Source of the DNA: Hepsetus odoe
Taxonomy: Eukaryota > Chordata > Actinopteri > Characiformes > Hepsetidae
DNA: 64,000 bases
Assembly: GCA_017165825.1 (NCBI GenBank)
Contig: CM029378.1
Location: forward strand, 21,398,282 to 21,462,281
Reading direction: 5' to 3'
Under the pieces are notes generated by a model. It was not told the origin of the DNA, made no database searches, and saw nothing but the letters and a program-made list of their open reading frames with translations. Made by a program: the position numbers and the translations under genes. Below are positions 10,141 to 19,449 of the stretch, piece after piece (within the stretch, counting starts at the first letter, position 1; each line of letters begins with the position of its first letter).

Positions 10141-10354
10141 GGGCAGCGGCGGTCCAGTGTTTAGAGACGAGGCCCCGGGTCAGAAGGTTGTGGGTTCGAA
10201 TCCCAGACCAGTAGGTTGCCCTGAGGTACCCTTGAGCAAGATACGGTTCCCGTCACTGCTCCCTGGGTGCTTTAAATAGCTGCGCCCTGCTGCACGGTGT
10301 GTGGGGGTGAAAAGCAGAGGTTCACAGTGACGAGAATAGTCACTTTCACTTTTG
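10141..10354 (+). mobile_element. tRNA-derived SINE, family B
   Basis: The head is GGGCAGCGGCGGTCCAGTG with box B GGTTCGAATCCC. The body has TTGCCCTGAGGTACCCTTGA and CCCTGCTGCACGGTG, and the tail TCACTTTCACTTTT. Eleven more family B copies or fragments lie in the window. Confidence 0.85.
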
Positions 10355-10591
10355 TTTTTCCTTTTCCTGCAGTCCGTCCCCGTCCCCTGTCCCTCCTGCT
10401 GGATGTCACTCTGTTTTAAAGTGATTTCTACTGATTTCATAATAAACTTCTGCTTCTGTGTTTACTGATGTTGATACTCCAAATAACATTAATATTTATA
10501 AACGTTTAATAGCTCCTATTTGAATATTTATTAATGTGAACACTAATGTTAATGTTTATTTGCGATTCTTGGTCATTTATCTGTTCAAATA

Positions 10592-10643
10592 TTTGTGTGT
10601 GTGTGTGTGTGTTTGTGTGTGTGTGTGAGTGTGTGTGTGTCTG
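10592..10643 (+). repeat. (GT)n microsatellite
   Basis: GTGTGT run with two interruptions. Confidence 0.95.
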
Positions 10644-10736
10644 TGCTATTTGTCTCCAATTAAGAAGTTGAATTTTGGTTCCACCAAAGATCTCCGTGTG
10701 ATCTCCGTGTCTTGGAAGTTCAGTTTGCTGCACTGA

Positions 10737-10977
10737 GGGGCAGTGGTGGTCTAGTGGTGAGGGAGTTCCCCAGTTCCCCTCACCAGTAGGTTGCCCTGAG
10801 GTACCCTTGAGCAAGGTACCGTCCCCATCACCGCTCCCTGGGCGCTTTCAATAGCTGCCCCCTGCTGCATGGTGTTTGTGTGTATGGGTTAAATGCAGAG
10901 GTCCAATTTCGTTGTGGTTTACTGTGTGCTGTGCTCTCGCAATGACCAGGGTTGTCACTTTCACTTTCACTTTTTCA
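10737..10977 (+). mobile_element. SINE family B, full 3' tail, box B deleted
   Basis: It has head GGGGCAGTGGTGGTCTAGTG, body GAGGTACCCTTGAGCAAGGT and tail TCACTTTCACTTTCACTTT. A deletion removes the box B region, so it cannot be transcribed as a normal tRNA-type unit. Confidence 0.85.
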
Positions 10978-11874
10978 CTATATAAGGTGGAATGTTCAGT
11001 GTGTTTTACACCCCTCCATCCAACACCTGGCATTGCGCTGGGTGATTGTGAAGCTAATTGACGTTTCTGTGTTACTTTACGAGATGTTGACACTTGAGGA
11101 ATTCCTGTTTTTGCAGGAAAGACATTTTGTCTTATTATGGAGGCGTCCTGTGACGCTTACTTTTGTGTCCACATACTTTTGTCATTTGATAAAATGATAA
11201 GAAATAACCTGGGTCTCCAGATATCCTTGATGGTGTAGAGTGGACATGCAGGAGCTCCAGTTTCCTACCACAGTCTAAAAACATTGCAGGTGGACTGGAG
11301 ATGATACACTGTCCTCGACTTAGCGTCCTTGACCTGTCCTCTTTCCCTGCTGCGAAAGCCTCCAGTTTCCCTCTGGTGGGTAAGCAGCTCCGAGAGGGGA
11401 TCCCGTGGCGACTCCCTACTCGTTCTCCCGTAGGACTGTGTGGATGTCTGTCTTTGTCCTCAGCGGAAGCAGCTGGTGTTATTTTGAAGAATTGAAGGTT
11501 TAAATTGGAGACGCACTTGAGATTTTTCCCGTTTGCCCACTGTGCTCTGCCTATTTTTGGACTTGCTGTGTCTTCTGGCAGTGATTAATGTGGGAGGTTT
11601 GTCCTGGAAGGATGTGTTTACCGTCCCTGTTGCCACATTTGGACACCAGCCTCTTTTCTGTTCTATCTGCTCAGTTTCCCAGTGATGGTCCATGATGACA
11701 CTGAACCTCTGCTGCTCGTCTGTCCCACGCCCCCTGGGTATTAACATGGGAGAGGGTTCTCTCTTTGCCCCAGTTGCTCTTTAAAGCTTGATTGCTGTGA
11801 CCATCTGATTGGATGAGGTCAGGTTCTGATTTTGGTCCAGTTCTGAGTCACAAATTCCTCTCCACATTATCCCA
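10978..11874. other. intron, no gene recognised
   Basis: Short frames on both strands have no recognisable domain or codon bias. No repeat family is recognised. Confidence 0.5.
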
Positions 11875-12035
11875 GCAGAGACAGATTCTGAGTCTCGGTT
11901 CCTCCCAAGGTTCTTCTTTTAGTTTTAGGGAGTTTGTTGTTCACAAAGGGGTTCAGACAAGATTCTGTAAAGCTGCTTTGTGATGATGATGTTTTTAAAA
12001 AGCACTTTAGAAATAAAACTGACTTGTCTTTTCCT
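11875..12035 (+). mobile_element. 3'-end fragment of a fish LINE/SINE family
   Basis: GGTTCCTCCCAAGGTTCTTC, AGATTCTGTAAAGCTGCTTT and AAAGCACTTTAGAAATAAAA form a 3' end shared with 55640-55868, where it is followed by a (GACTT)n tail. Confidence 0.75.
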
Positions 12036-12489
12036 CTCAGTTTGGTCTCCTGGCAGCCATGGTTGTCCTACATCACCGTCCTCCCTCTTTCAGCTCCAAC
12101 AAGACCACAGGTTCATGCCAGAAAGATCTCATTAGTAATCTCTTAAATCTCTTGCCCTGGTGGTATCAGTCATGGCAGAACCTCTTCAGCTGCTTCTCCT
12201 CTTGTGGCACCAACGCTCCACCACTTTCATCAAACTGGATCAGATCCCTCCACGTCCCCAGGCTCATCTTGATTGCCGCTGCAGGAACCATCCCAAATCT
12301 GGAGATTTGCATTTGTGTTCTGAGCTCAGTGTCCAGTTGGAAAATCTTTGTAGCTTCAAAGAGTATGGACAGAGATTGGAAGAAGGACAAGTTTAAAAGT
12401 GTGAAAGACATGGGGACTAAAATGGATCTCCAATTACCAACCCAGCACATCATAACATAATCCTCCTGCCATCATCTTGAAGGTTGTTG
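12036..12489. other. intron, unassigned (possibly repeat-derived)
   Basis: Frames of 95-133 codons are open on both strands, but no motif is recognised. I see no gene. Confidence 0.4.
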
Positions 12490-12780
12490 TGGTCTCTCCT
12501 TTTCAGTCCAGTCTCTGTACCTGAGCAGTTCTCCAGATCTTCCTGAAGGACAGTGTTGTTGTCTCTCATGTTCAGTCCAGTCTCTGTACCTGAGCAGTTC
12601 AGAGGGCGGAACAGATTCCTCTGTCCTCCACTGATCTTCACCAGGGTTGTTTCTCCAAAACACTGGAAAGTTGTGTAATTGGATGCATTTACCGATGATG
12701 CTGAATGTCTACAGAATCCCAACAGAGAGACAAAGTCCAGAGGAGGAGATGATTTATGTTGTTGGACATGTCTCTGTCTC
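12490..12780 (-). repeat. dispersed repeat: 69-bp near-dimer plus a downstream block
   Basis: 12495-12605 has about 1.6 copies of the 69-bp unit also at 28645, 52293 and 58063. 12630-12770 (CCACTGATCTTCACCAGGGT, GATGCTGAATGTCTACAGAA) matches 43958-44100. On the - strand both pieces lie in one 90-codon frame (12722-12450). Confidence 0.8.
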
Positions 12781-12881
12781 TGGGAAAGGAATGAAAGGAT
12801 AGTTCACGTGTCTTTGCAGCGAAACATTTTATCAGAGATGAGTCCAGTGTCTTAAGAATTCTTTTTTTTCTGGAGCAGACA

Positions 12882-12983
12882 GGCTGCGTCCCAAACCGCA
12901 CACTTCTACACTTTCCACATTACTGAGTGTGTGTCCAGTGGTCATGCACTATTTAGTGCATAGTGTTCCGTTTGGGACACAGT
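12882..12983. mobile_element. short MITE with terminal inverted repeats
   Basis: The ends GCTGCGTCCCAAACCGCA and GTTCCGTTTGGGACACAG are inverted repeats. The interior holds a second short palindrome, CACTATTTAGTGCATAGTG. It is a typical small fish DNA-transposon derivative with no coding capacity. Confidence 0.75.
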
Positions 12984-14584
12984 TTGTTAACAGTGATGTA
13001 ACGAGAGATCAGTAATAAGTTGGAGACGTCAAACAGGAAGCAGTTCTTTAAAAAGAATCTGAACAGCAGTAATTTCAGCTTGATTAAATGTAATAACAGG
13101 AAGTAAGGTGCCACGCCGTTCTGTCCTTTTAATTGCTTTAGAAATTGTACAGTTGGACATTGTTCTAGAAGCAGCTTCGTACCAGTGCTGTATCAGGCTT
13201 GTAAGCACGATTCCTTTATTAAATACAATACAGGAACCGAGACTGCTCACAGCACAGAGGTTTATAACGGGACACACGATGACATACGGGACTGAGCTCG
13301 TGTTTGACACGATGATGGCAAAGGAGATTAAACCCCAACGCTGCCACTGTGGGACACCGGCTTCCTGATGCTGTTTGCTAGGAGGTGGAGGGTAAACACC
13401 CGTAAAGGTTTAACCCTCCAGTGTCGCTGGTAAAAACTCCAGCGACGTAAACTCCAGAGCGCTTTGGCAGTGAGTCCAAGCGTCCTCCGAGTCTTGAAGT
13501 GCTCTTTCTGCTCCTCACTGCACCCAAGCCTGGAAACGCGACCGTGGTCATAAAAATTGGGGAGGTCCGCTGTGTAGACCCTGTTTCCCAAAAAAACGGC
13601 CCCAGATTGTTGGTGTTGGTCAGGCTGGACAGTGCTGATAAGGCCGCTGCTTCATCGCCCGCGTGTGTTTGGGCCATGAATTGTGTTTGGCACAGGATTG
13701 ATACGGAACGTCAGCGACAGTAAATCAGGGCGTGAATGTGCTCCGGCACACATGATGGATGTTACCTGCCCACAGGTAAACACACACACACACACACACA
13801 GACACACATTCATTATCCATGCAGGCCGTTGGGTAGAACTGTAATTTTATCACTCTGCGTAAGGACCAGGGCGGATCGGCACTCCTGAAGGTGTGTTGGT
13901 CCTTGTATGTGCCGTAATTACGTGGACTGATGTTCCTGACGACAGAAAGACAGGACGAGAAGTGTGGACTTGTAACGAATCATGATCAGATTTGAATGAT
14001 AACAGTAAGTTTTTCTTTCTCAAACCCAAGGTCACTTTACTAAATGCAAGAAACAGTAAAACAGTGAACAGACACAGAGCAAAAGCACAGACATGGACAC
14101 AGACACATGTCTGAGATGACAGACATCTCAGAAACCAGGCAGGGAGGACAGATCACTGAGCTTCAGCTCTGACTGTAGAGAAGCTCGAGTTTTGTGGGAA
14201 CTCCAGAAGTGCTCAATGATGTCCAACCTGCAGTCGCTGACCCTTAGGGACTGAACGAAGAAACCTGAACGAATGAGTTTGGACAAACCTGCACAGTTGG
14301 TTTTGTTTGGGGGGGGTGTTACACCATGTTTGGTAAAAGAACCTGTTTATGATTAGAGAGACATTTAATGATTAAGGACTTTGTCTTTCTCTGTAATTTC
14401 ACAACCTGTCTTTCAGGAACTGTTGAGGCTGCTGTGTAGGATTGATCTTCTTTTAATTGACCTTCAGCAGTTTCCACAGTGCAGGAGATTCAGGGACTCG
14501 ATTAATGCCGGTTTATTTGTTTAACAGGGTTTTAATTATACTCTGTAAAAAGAATCACTAAGATAAGTGTAAATAAAGTAATAG
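12984..14584. other. intron block without transposons; possible conserved noncoding
   Basis: No gene is recognised. 13080-13330 has balanced, single-copy-looking sequence (TTTTAATTGCTTTAGAAATT, GGACATTGTTCTAGAAGCAG) of the kind seen in conserved intronic elements; this is only an impression. An (AC)n run lies at 13778-13801. Confidence 0.35.
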
Positions 14585-15031
14585 AAGTTGGGTAATGATG
14601 GTTGAGGGTGGTCTGTGGTGGTCAGGAGTGGTGTGAGGTGGAGTTTGAGGTTAGGTAATGATGGTTGAGGGTGGTCTGTGGTTGTCAGGAGTGATGTGAG
14701 GTGGTTAAGGGTGGTGTATAGTAGTAATTGGGGAGGTTGAGGTTGGGTGAGGGTGGTCTGTGGTGGTCAGGAGTGGTGTGAGGTGGTTAAGGGTGGTGTA
14801 TGGTGGAGTTTGAGGTTAGGTGATGATGGTTGAGGGTGGTCTGTGGTGGTCAGGAGTGATGTGAGGTGGTTAAGGGTGGTGTATAGTAGTAATTGGGGAG
14901 GTTGAGGTTGGGTGAGGGTGGTCTGTGGTGGTCAGGAGTGATGTGAGGTGGTTAAGGGTGGTGTATGGTGGAGGTTGAGGTTGGGTAATGATGGTTGAGA
15001 GTGGTCTGTGGTGGTCAAGGGGTGGTTAAGT
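14585..15031 (+). repeat. G/T-rich minisatellite, left part
   Basis: Permuted modules (GGTTGAGGGTGGTCTGTGGT, GGTCAGGAGTGGTGTGAGG, TGGTTAAGGGTGGTGTATGG, GGTTGAGGTTGGGTAATGA) repeat five to six times. The array resumes at 18687 after a LINE insertion. Confidence 0.95.
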
Positions 15032-15527
15032 AGAGTAGAGTGATCTTTTATTATCCAATGAATGGGAAATTTGGGCGTTACAGGGCTCTTATAAAAGTGA
15101 CAGGTGTACAGAAAAAGAATAGAAAAAATATATATATAAATAGAGGTATAAGGAAAGAGGAACAAGTACAGGAGCTATAATAATAAATTATCTATCTATA
15201 TAAATATATAAATATATACTATATTACTAAGATGCATATACATATCTACAAGAAGAATTAGGTGACCATATTTACAGTACACAGTAATAATACACGATAA
15301 TAAATAGGTTTTAAATAAATTATAAATATATATAAATAAACAAGTAGTAAGATATAAGTCTAATAATAATAATAATACTGTACAATACAATAACAATATA
15401 CATTAATATACATTAATAATATATAATGTAACATAATATATAATAATAAACAAGTAATGTAATGTTATGAAGATGTGTTGTGGAGTCTTATTGCTGCAGG
15501 TAGGAATGACCTGCGGTAGCTCCTTCT

Positions 15528-16271
15528 TCACTGCGGGTGTAACAGTCTGCTGCTGAACGAGCTGCTCAGTGCTCCTACAGTCTCATGTAGGGGGTGGGAG
15601 GTGTTGTCCATGATGGATGTTAGTTTGGAGAACATCCTCTCCTCCCCTACCTGCTCGATGGACTTGAGCGGACAGTCCAGGACAGAGCTGGCCCTCTTGA
15701 CCAGTTTATTTAGTTTCCCTCTGTCCCTCTCTGAGACTCTTCCACACCAGCAGACCACAGCGTGAAAAACAGCCGACGCTACCACAGTGTCATAGAATGT
15801 CCTCATGAGTTGTTTGTTTACCCCAAAGGACCTCAGCCGCTTTAGCAGGTGTAGACGACTGAGGCCCTTTTTGTACAGAGCAGTAGTGTTGGTGGACCAG
15901 TCCAGTTTATTGTTGATGTGGACACCCAGGTATTTGTACTCCTCCACCGTTTCAATGCACAAACCCTGGATGTCCACCGGTGTGATGGGGGGTGACTTCC
16001 TGCGAAAGTCAATCACCAGCTCCTTCGTCTTGCTGGCATTGATGCGCAGGTGATTTTGATCGCACCATTTGACGAAGTCACTGATGACCCCCCTGTATTC
16101 CTGCTCATTCCCCTCCGACACACGACCAACAATAGCGGTGTCGTCGGAGAACTTCTGCAGGTGACAGGTGTCCGTGTTGTGTTTAAAGTCCGCTGTGTAC
16201 AGGGTGAAGAGGAAGGGGGAGGACTGTTCCTTGTGGGGCTCCAGTGCTGCAGACCACCACCTCAGACACAC
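15528..16271 (-). pseudogene. LINE reverse transcriptase, catalytic SDD block and C-terminus
   Basis: The frame reads PFLFTLYTADF and QKFSDDTAIVGRV, with the two catalytic Asp in the F-S-D-D form normal for this fish family, then LRINASKTKELVIDFRRK and VEEYKYLGVHINNKLDW. The C-terminal VVCWCGRVSERDRGKLNKLV ends in a Cys/Trp-containing domain. A stop follows at 15528-15530, close to the natural end. About 500 bases of 3' UTR follow to the tail at 15032. Confidence 0.9.
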
Positions 16272-16737
16272 AGTCCTGGAGTCTCACATACTGGGGTCTA
16301 TTGGTGAGGTAGTCAATAATCCACTCAGACATGTGATGGTCCACACCCACTCCCTCCAACTTCCCCCTCAGAACTGAAGGCCGGATCGTGTTGAAAGCAC
16401 TGGAAAAGTCAAAGAACACGACTCTCACAGTGCTCCTGTCACTCTCCAGGTGAGTAAGGGCCCGATGCAGCAGGTAGATGACAGCGTCATCCACCCCAAT
16501 GTGCGGCTGATAAGCAAACTGCAGCGGGTCTAGGTCCCTCCTCACCAGTGGACGAAGGTGCTGGAGGATGATCCTCTCCATGGCCTTCATCAGGTTAGAA
16601 GTGAGGGCAACAGGTCTGAAGTGGTTTGGCTCCTTAGGGTGCGACGTCTTGGGGACTGGAACGAGGCATGAGGTCTTCCACAGAATGGGGACATGCTTCA
16701 GGCTGAGGCTGAGGTTAAAGATGTAGGTGATCTGCAC
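16183..16737 (-). pseudogene. LINE reverse transcriptase, fingers and palm blocks
   Basis: The frame reads LSLKHVPILWKTSCLVPVPK, then FRPVALTSNLMKAMERIIL, QFAYQPHIGVDDAVIYLLH, VVFFDFSSAFNTIRP (catalytic Asp) and GAPQGTVL, then loses frame near 16220 by one base. The start is only the first Met after the break at about 16735. It is the first half of RT from the same element as the pieces on either side. Confidence 0.9.
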
Positions 16738-18157
16738 AGTCCCTCAACAGGCTGGAGCTGATGCCATCTGGACCTGTGGCTTTCCTGTGCTTCAACTTCC
16801 TCAGCTGACACCGCACCTGGTCAGCTGTGATGGAGAGGCTATCGTGTGGTGAGAGAGTGGGAGCCTCCTGATGAGTGGGGTAGCAGGAGGGGGCAGTAGA
16901 GTCCTCAGGGGAAAGGGGGGGTAGAGAAGGAGAAGATAAGAGGGGATACGTAGCTGATATCCCTGGTGGGGGTTGCAGAGAGGTGTGAAGGGGAGGTGCC
17001 GTTGGAGTTTGCAGGGAGGTGTGAAGGGGAGCACTGGCATGTATTGGGCTTTGGTGGTTTGGTGAGGGGCAGATTCCTGAGTCAAACCTGTTGAAGAACA
17101 GATTTAGACTATTAGCCCAGTCCTGATCTCCAGACTCTGGGCCTCCCCTACTCACTGTGCTCCTACCAGTAATGGTGTTCAGTCCTCTCCACACACCTCT
17201 GATGTTGTTTAGTTTGAGCTGCTCCTCCAGCCTCTCTCTGTATCTGTCCTTCCCCCTCCTTATTTCTCTTTTCAGCTCCTTCTGAGCTGTTCTCATTGCC
17301 TCCTTATCTCCTGATCTGAAGGCTCTTGACTTCTGCTTCAGCAGAGCTCTCAGATCAGGGGTCAGCCATGGTTTATTATTGGAGTAACACCGTACTCTCC
17401 TGGTCGGTACAGTGTTCTCCACACAGAAGGTGATGTAGTCGGTTATGCAGACTGTTAAACTGTCAATGTCCTCCCCATGAGGGCTGCACAGCGCCTCCCA
17501 GTCTGTGGTTTCAAAACAGTCCCTGAGTGCCATGCTAGACTCATCAGACCATCCTCTCACATACCTTGTAGTGGGGGGTTGATTGTACACTAGAGGTATG
17601 TAAGAGGGAACCAGATGGACCAGGTTATGGTCTGAGTGTCCCAATGGAGGGAGGGGTGATGCTCTGTATGCATCCTTAGCGTTTGCATACAGTAAGTCCA
17701 ATGTCCTGTTGTCCCGGGTGCAGCAGTCCACATACTGGATGAGAGTAGGCAGAGTGGAGGACAAGGAGACATGATTAAAATCACCAGAAATCAGGAGGAA
17801 GGCTTGGGGATGTGCTTTCTGCAATTGAGACACAACTGTGTGTATGGTTTCACAAGCTGCTGCTGCGTCTGCCGTCGGCAGGATGTAAACAGTTATCGCG
17901 ATGACTTGCGAGAACTCGCGCGGCAGATAGTCCGGTCGGATGCTGAGCGCTAGCAGCTCCACGTCCCTTGTGCAGTACTGCTCTTTAACGGAGATGTGCC
18001 CCTGGTTACACCATCTCTCGTTCACATACATCACGATCCCCCCGCCTTTCCTCTTACCGGTCTCCTTCGCGCTCCGGTCCGCTCTCACCAGGTGAATCCC
18101 GGTACAGCAGCGAGAGAGTCTGGAGTGAGGTGTGTCAGCCAGGACTCCGTGAAGCAC
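16715..18157 (-). pseudogene. LINE endonuclease, linker and RT start
   Basis: This 480-codon frame picks up at LVRADRSAKETGKRKGGGIV and continues with VIAITVYILP, AFLLISGDFNHVS (catalytic block), NRTLDLLYANAKDAYR and LPPLGHSDHNLVHL (SDH catalytic block). A basic linker follows (KRERRRGKDRYRERL-like), then a Pro/Ser-rich spacer, and LRKLKHRKATGPDGISSSLL, the start of RT. It stops at 16715 where about 20 bases are missing relative to the family pattern. The endonuclease active site is complete. Confidence 0.9.
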
Positions 18158-18639
18158 ATCATGCTGACCTCCCTGTTCTCTCTCTGGAGCCTGGTGAGCG
18201 CCGTTAGCTCATCGATCTTGTTAGGGAGAGATCTGACATGCCCCATGATGACCGAGGGTACCGATGGCTTGTACCGTCTCTTCCTCTCCCAGTGTTTCAC
18301 CCCAGCTCTGCAGCCCCGTCTCCTCCGCTGTAGTTCTCTGGGGATCTCCGCTCTCTCGCTGGGCTGTAGCGGCTGGTTGCTAAGCGCCAGCAGCTGGTCC
18401 CGGGTGTAAACAATGAACCCATTGCCTGGTGTCTCACCGCGTGCAGGGTTAAACAGTCCAGATACGATCAAAAAACAGAAAAAAAAGTTTACAAGTCTCC
18501 TCAGACTGCTGTACTTGTGACAGATTAGAAAAGGAAGTGAAAGATGTAATAAATAAAGTAAAGAAAATAGATTAAATAAGTAAAAAGAACAGAAAGTGGT
18601 CAGAGCTCCTGTAACTGGCTGCCTCTCACGTGGTGCCAT
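18085..18639 (-). pseudogene. LINE protein N-terminus and start of endonuclease
   Basis: The frame starts at MAPRERQPVTG, has a 30-residue hydrophobic stretch and a basic linker, then reads MGHVRSLPNKIDELTAL and VSMMCFTESWLT (catalytic Glu block). The frame is lost at PGFTW near 18097 by one missing base, and the same protein continues in the next piece. It is ordinary for fish LINEs of this family, whose endonuclease begins SL[PR]NK[IM]DEL. Confidence 0.85.
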
Positions 18640-18686
18640 CTTGGAAATAAGAAATAAAGGGTGGAAATAACCCTTATGGAAATAAG

Positions 18687-18862
18687 GGTGGTGTATGGTG
18701 GAGATTGAGGTTGGGTAATGATGGTTGAGGGTGGTCTGTGGTGTGGGGTGGTTAAGGGCGGTGTATGGTAGTTTTTGGGGAGGTTGAGGTTGGGTAATGA
18801 TAGTTGAGGGTGGTCTGTGGTGGTCAGGAAAGGTGTGGGGTGGTGTAGGGTTGTTAAGGGAG
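18687..18862 (+). repeat. G/T-rich minisatellite, right part
   Basis: The same modules as 14585-15031 resume directly after the LINE's 5' end. The junction TTAAG / ATAAGGGTGG suggests a target duplication of only about 4 bases. Confidence 0.95.
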
Positions 18863-18924
18863 GAACTTGGTAAACTGGCAAGAACTTTGAGTCAAAGTGG
18901 GACTCCTTCCTGTTGAAAAGAGCA

Positions 18925-19145
18925 AGTTGAGGTGGTTCCGACATCTTTTTAGAGTCCCAGTGGAGGTGTTCTAGGGATGATCAACTGGGAGGAGACCACA
19001 GCACAGACTCAGGATACGTTGGGATGATTCCAAACCCCAGGAAGTTTCTGGGGAAAGAAATGTCTGGACTGCCACCCTTAGTCAGCTACCACCACGACCT
19101 GTTCCAGTATAAGCGGTTCTGAAAATGAGCAGATGGATGGATGGG
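18925..19145 (+). mobile_element. dispersed fish repeat ending in (ATGG)n
   Basis: It has GGGAGGAGACCACAGCACAG, GGGAAAGAAATGTCTGGACT and CCAGTATAAGCGGTTCTGAA, followed by ATGGATGGATGG, a pattern typical of a common fish retroposon 3' end. Confidence 0.65.
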
Positions 19146-19328
19146 CTACAGTTATTTCTTCTACAGAAACATATTGCTCAGCGTGAAGCAGATTTTTTGC
19201 GAGCACCCTTTTTGTTACATATGCAGTAAATAATGATGCTATTGTAATGATTTCATTTATTGATCATGTTGGTGTAATTTTATTTCATCTCTAATTTGTG
19301 CTTTTGTTTATTTGTTTATTTTTGACAG

Positions 19329-19449
19329 GGTGTTTTCGAGGACCCACATCTGGCACTGGCGCTCCCGACAGACAAGAAACCAAGCAAACAGAAAGTGGAG
19401 GACCCCGTAGCCCCGCCAACAGAAGTGGAAGAGCTGTCCATCAGGATAG
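19329..19449 (+). CDS. slc39a11: slc39a11 exon A: cytosolic loop between TM3 and TM4
   Basis: The exon follows a T-rich tract and an AG at 19327-19328 and starts in phase 0. It reads GVFEDPHLALALP, then a Lys- and Glu-rich hydrophilic stretch, then ELSIRI, and ends one base into a codon. EDP...LALAL and ELSIRI are shared with mammalian ZIP11. The near donor at 19450 is GTAGAG. A second possible donor, GCAAGC after CAG, lies at 19471; using it would add seven residues (GRGGSHS) and keep the frame. The loop is the least conserved part of the protein. The identification rests on the flanking motifs and on joining in frame to the next exon. Confidence 0.9.

Larger units (their letters stand above)
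15032..18655 (-). mobile_element. non-LTR retrotransposon (jockey-superfamily, fish type), nearly full length
   Basis: On the - strand, a leader with a hydrophobic N-terminus (18639) runs into an endonuclease (about 18300-17500), a linker, and RT with block A FFDFSSAFNTIRP, block B APQGTVL and block C FSDDTAIVGR, then a 3' UTR (15527-15032) rich in A/T. The element ends in CACTCTACTCTACTTA on the - strand, a short tandem tail. At least three frame breaks (about 18097, 16735 and 16220) kill it. It split the minisatellite, so it is younger than that array. Confidence 0.9.

Noticed and set aside
14932..15165. Thr/Pro/His-rich frame
   Set aside because: Translation of the G/T-rich minisatellite and the LINE tail.
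9621..19328. Upstream slc39a11 exons (TM1-TM3)
   Set aside because: I looked for LADLLMP-like and ASYWSLL-like coding sequence with splice sites and found none, so these exons should lie upstream of the window.
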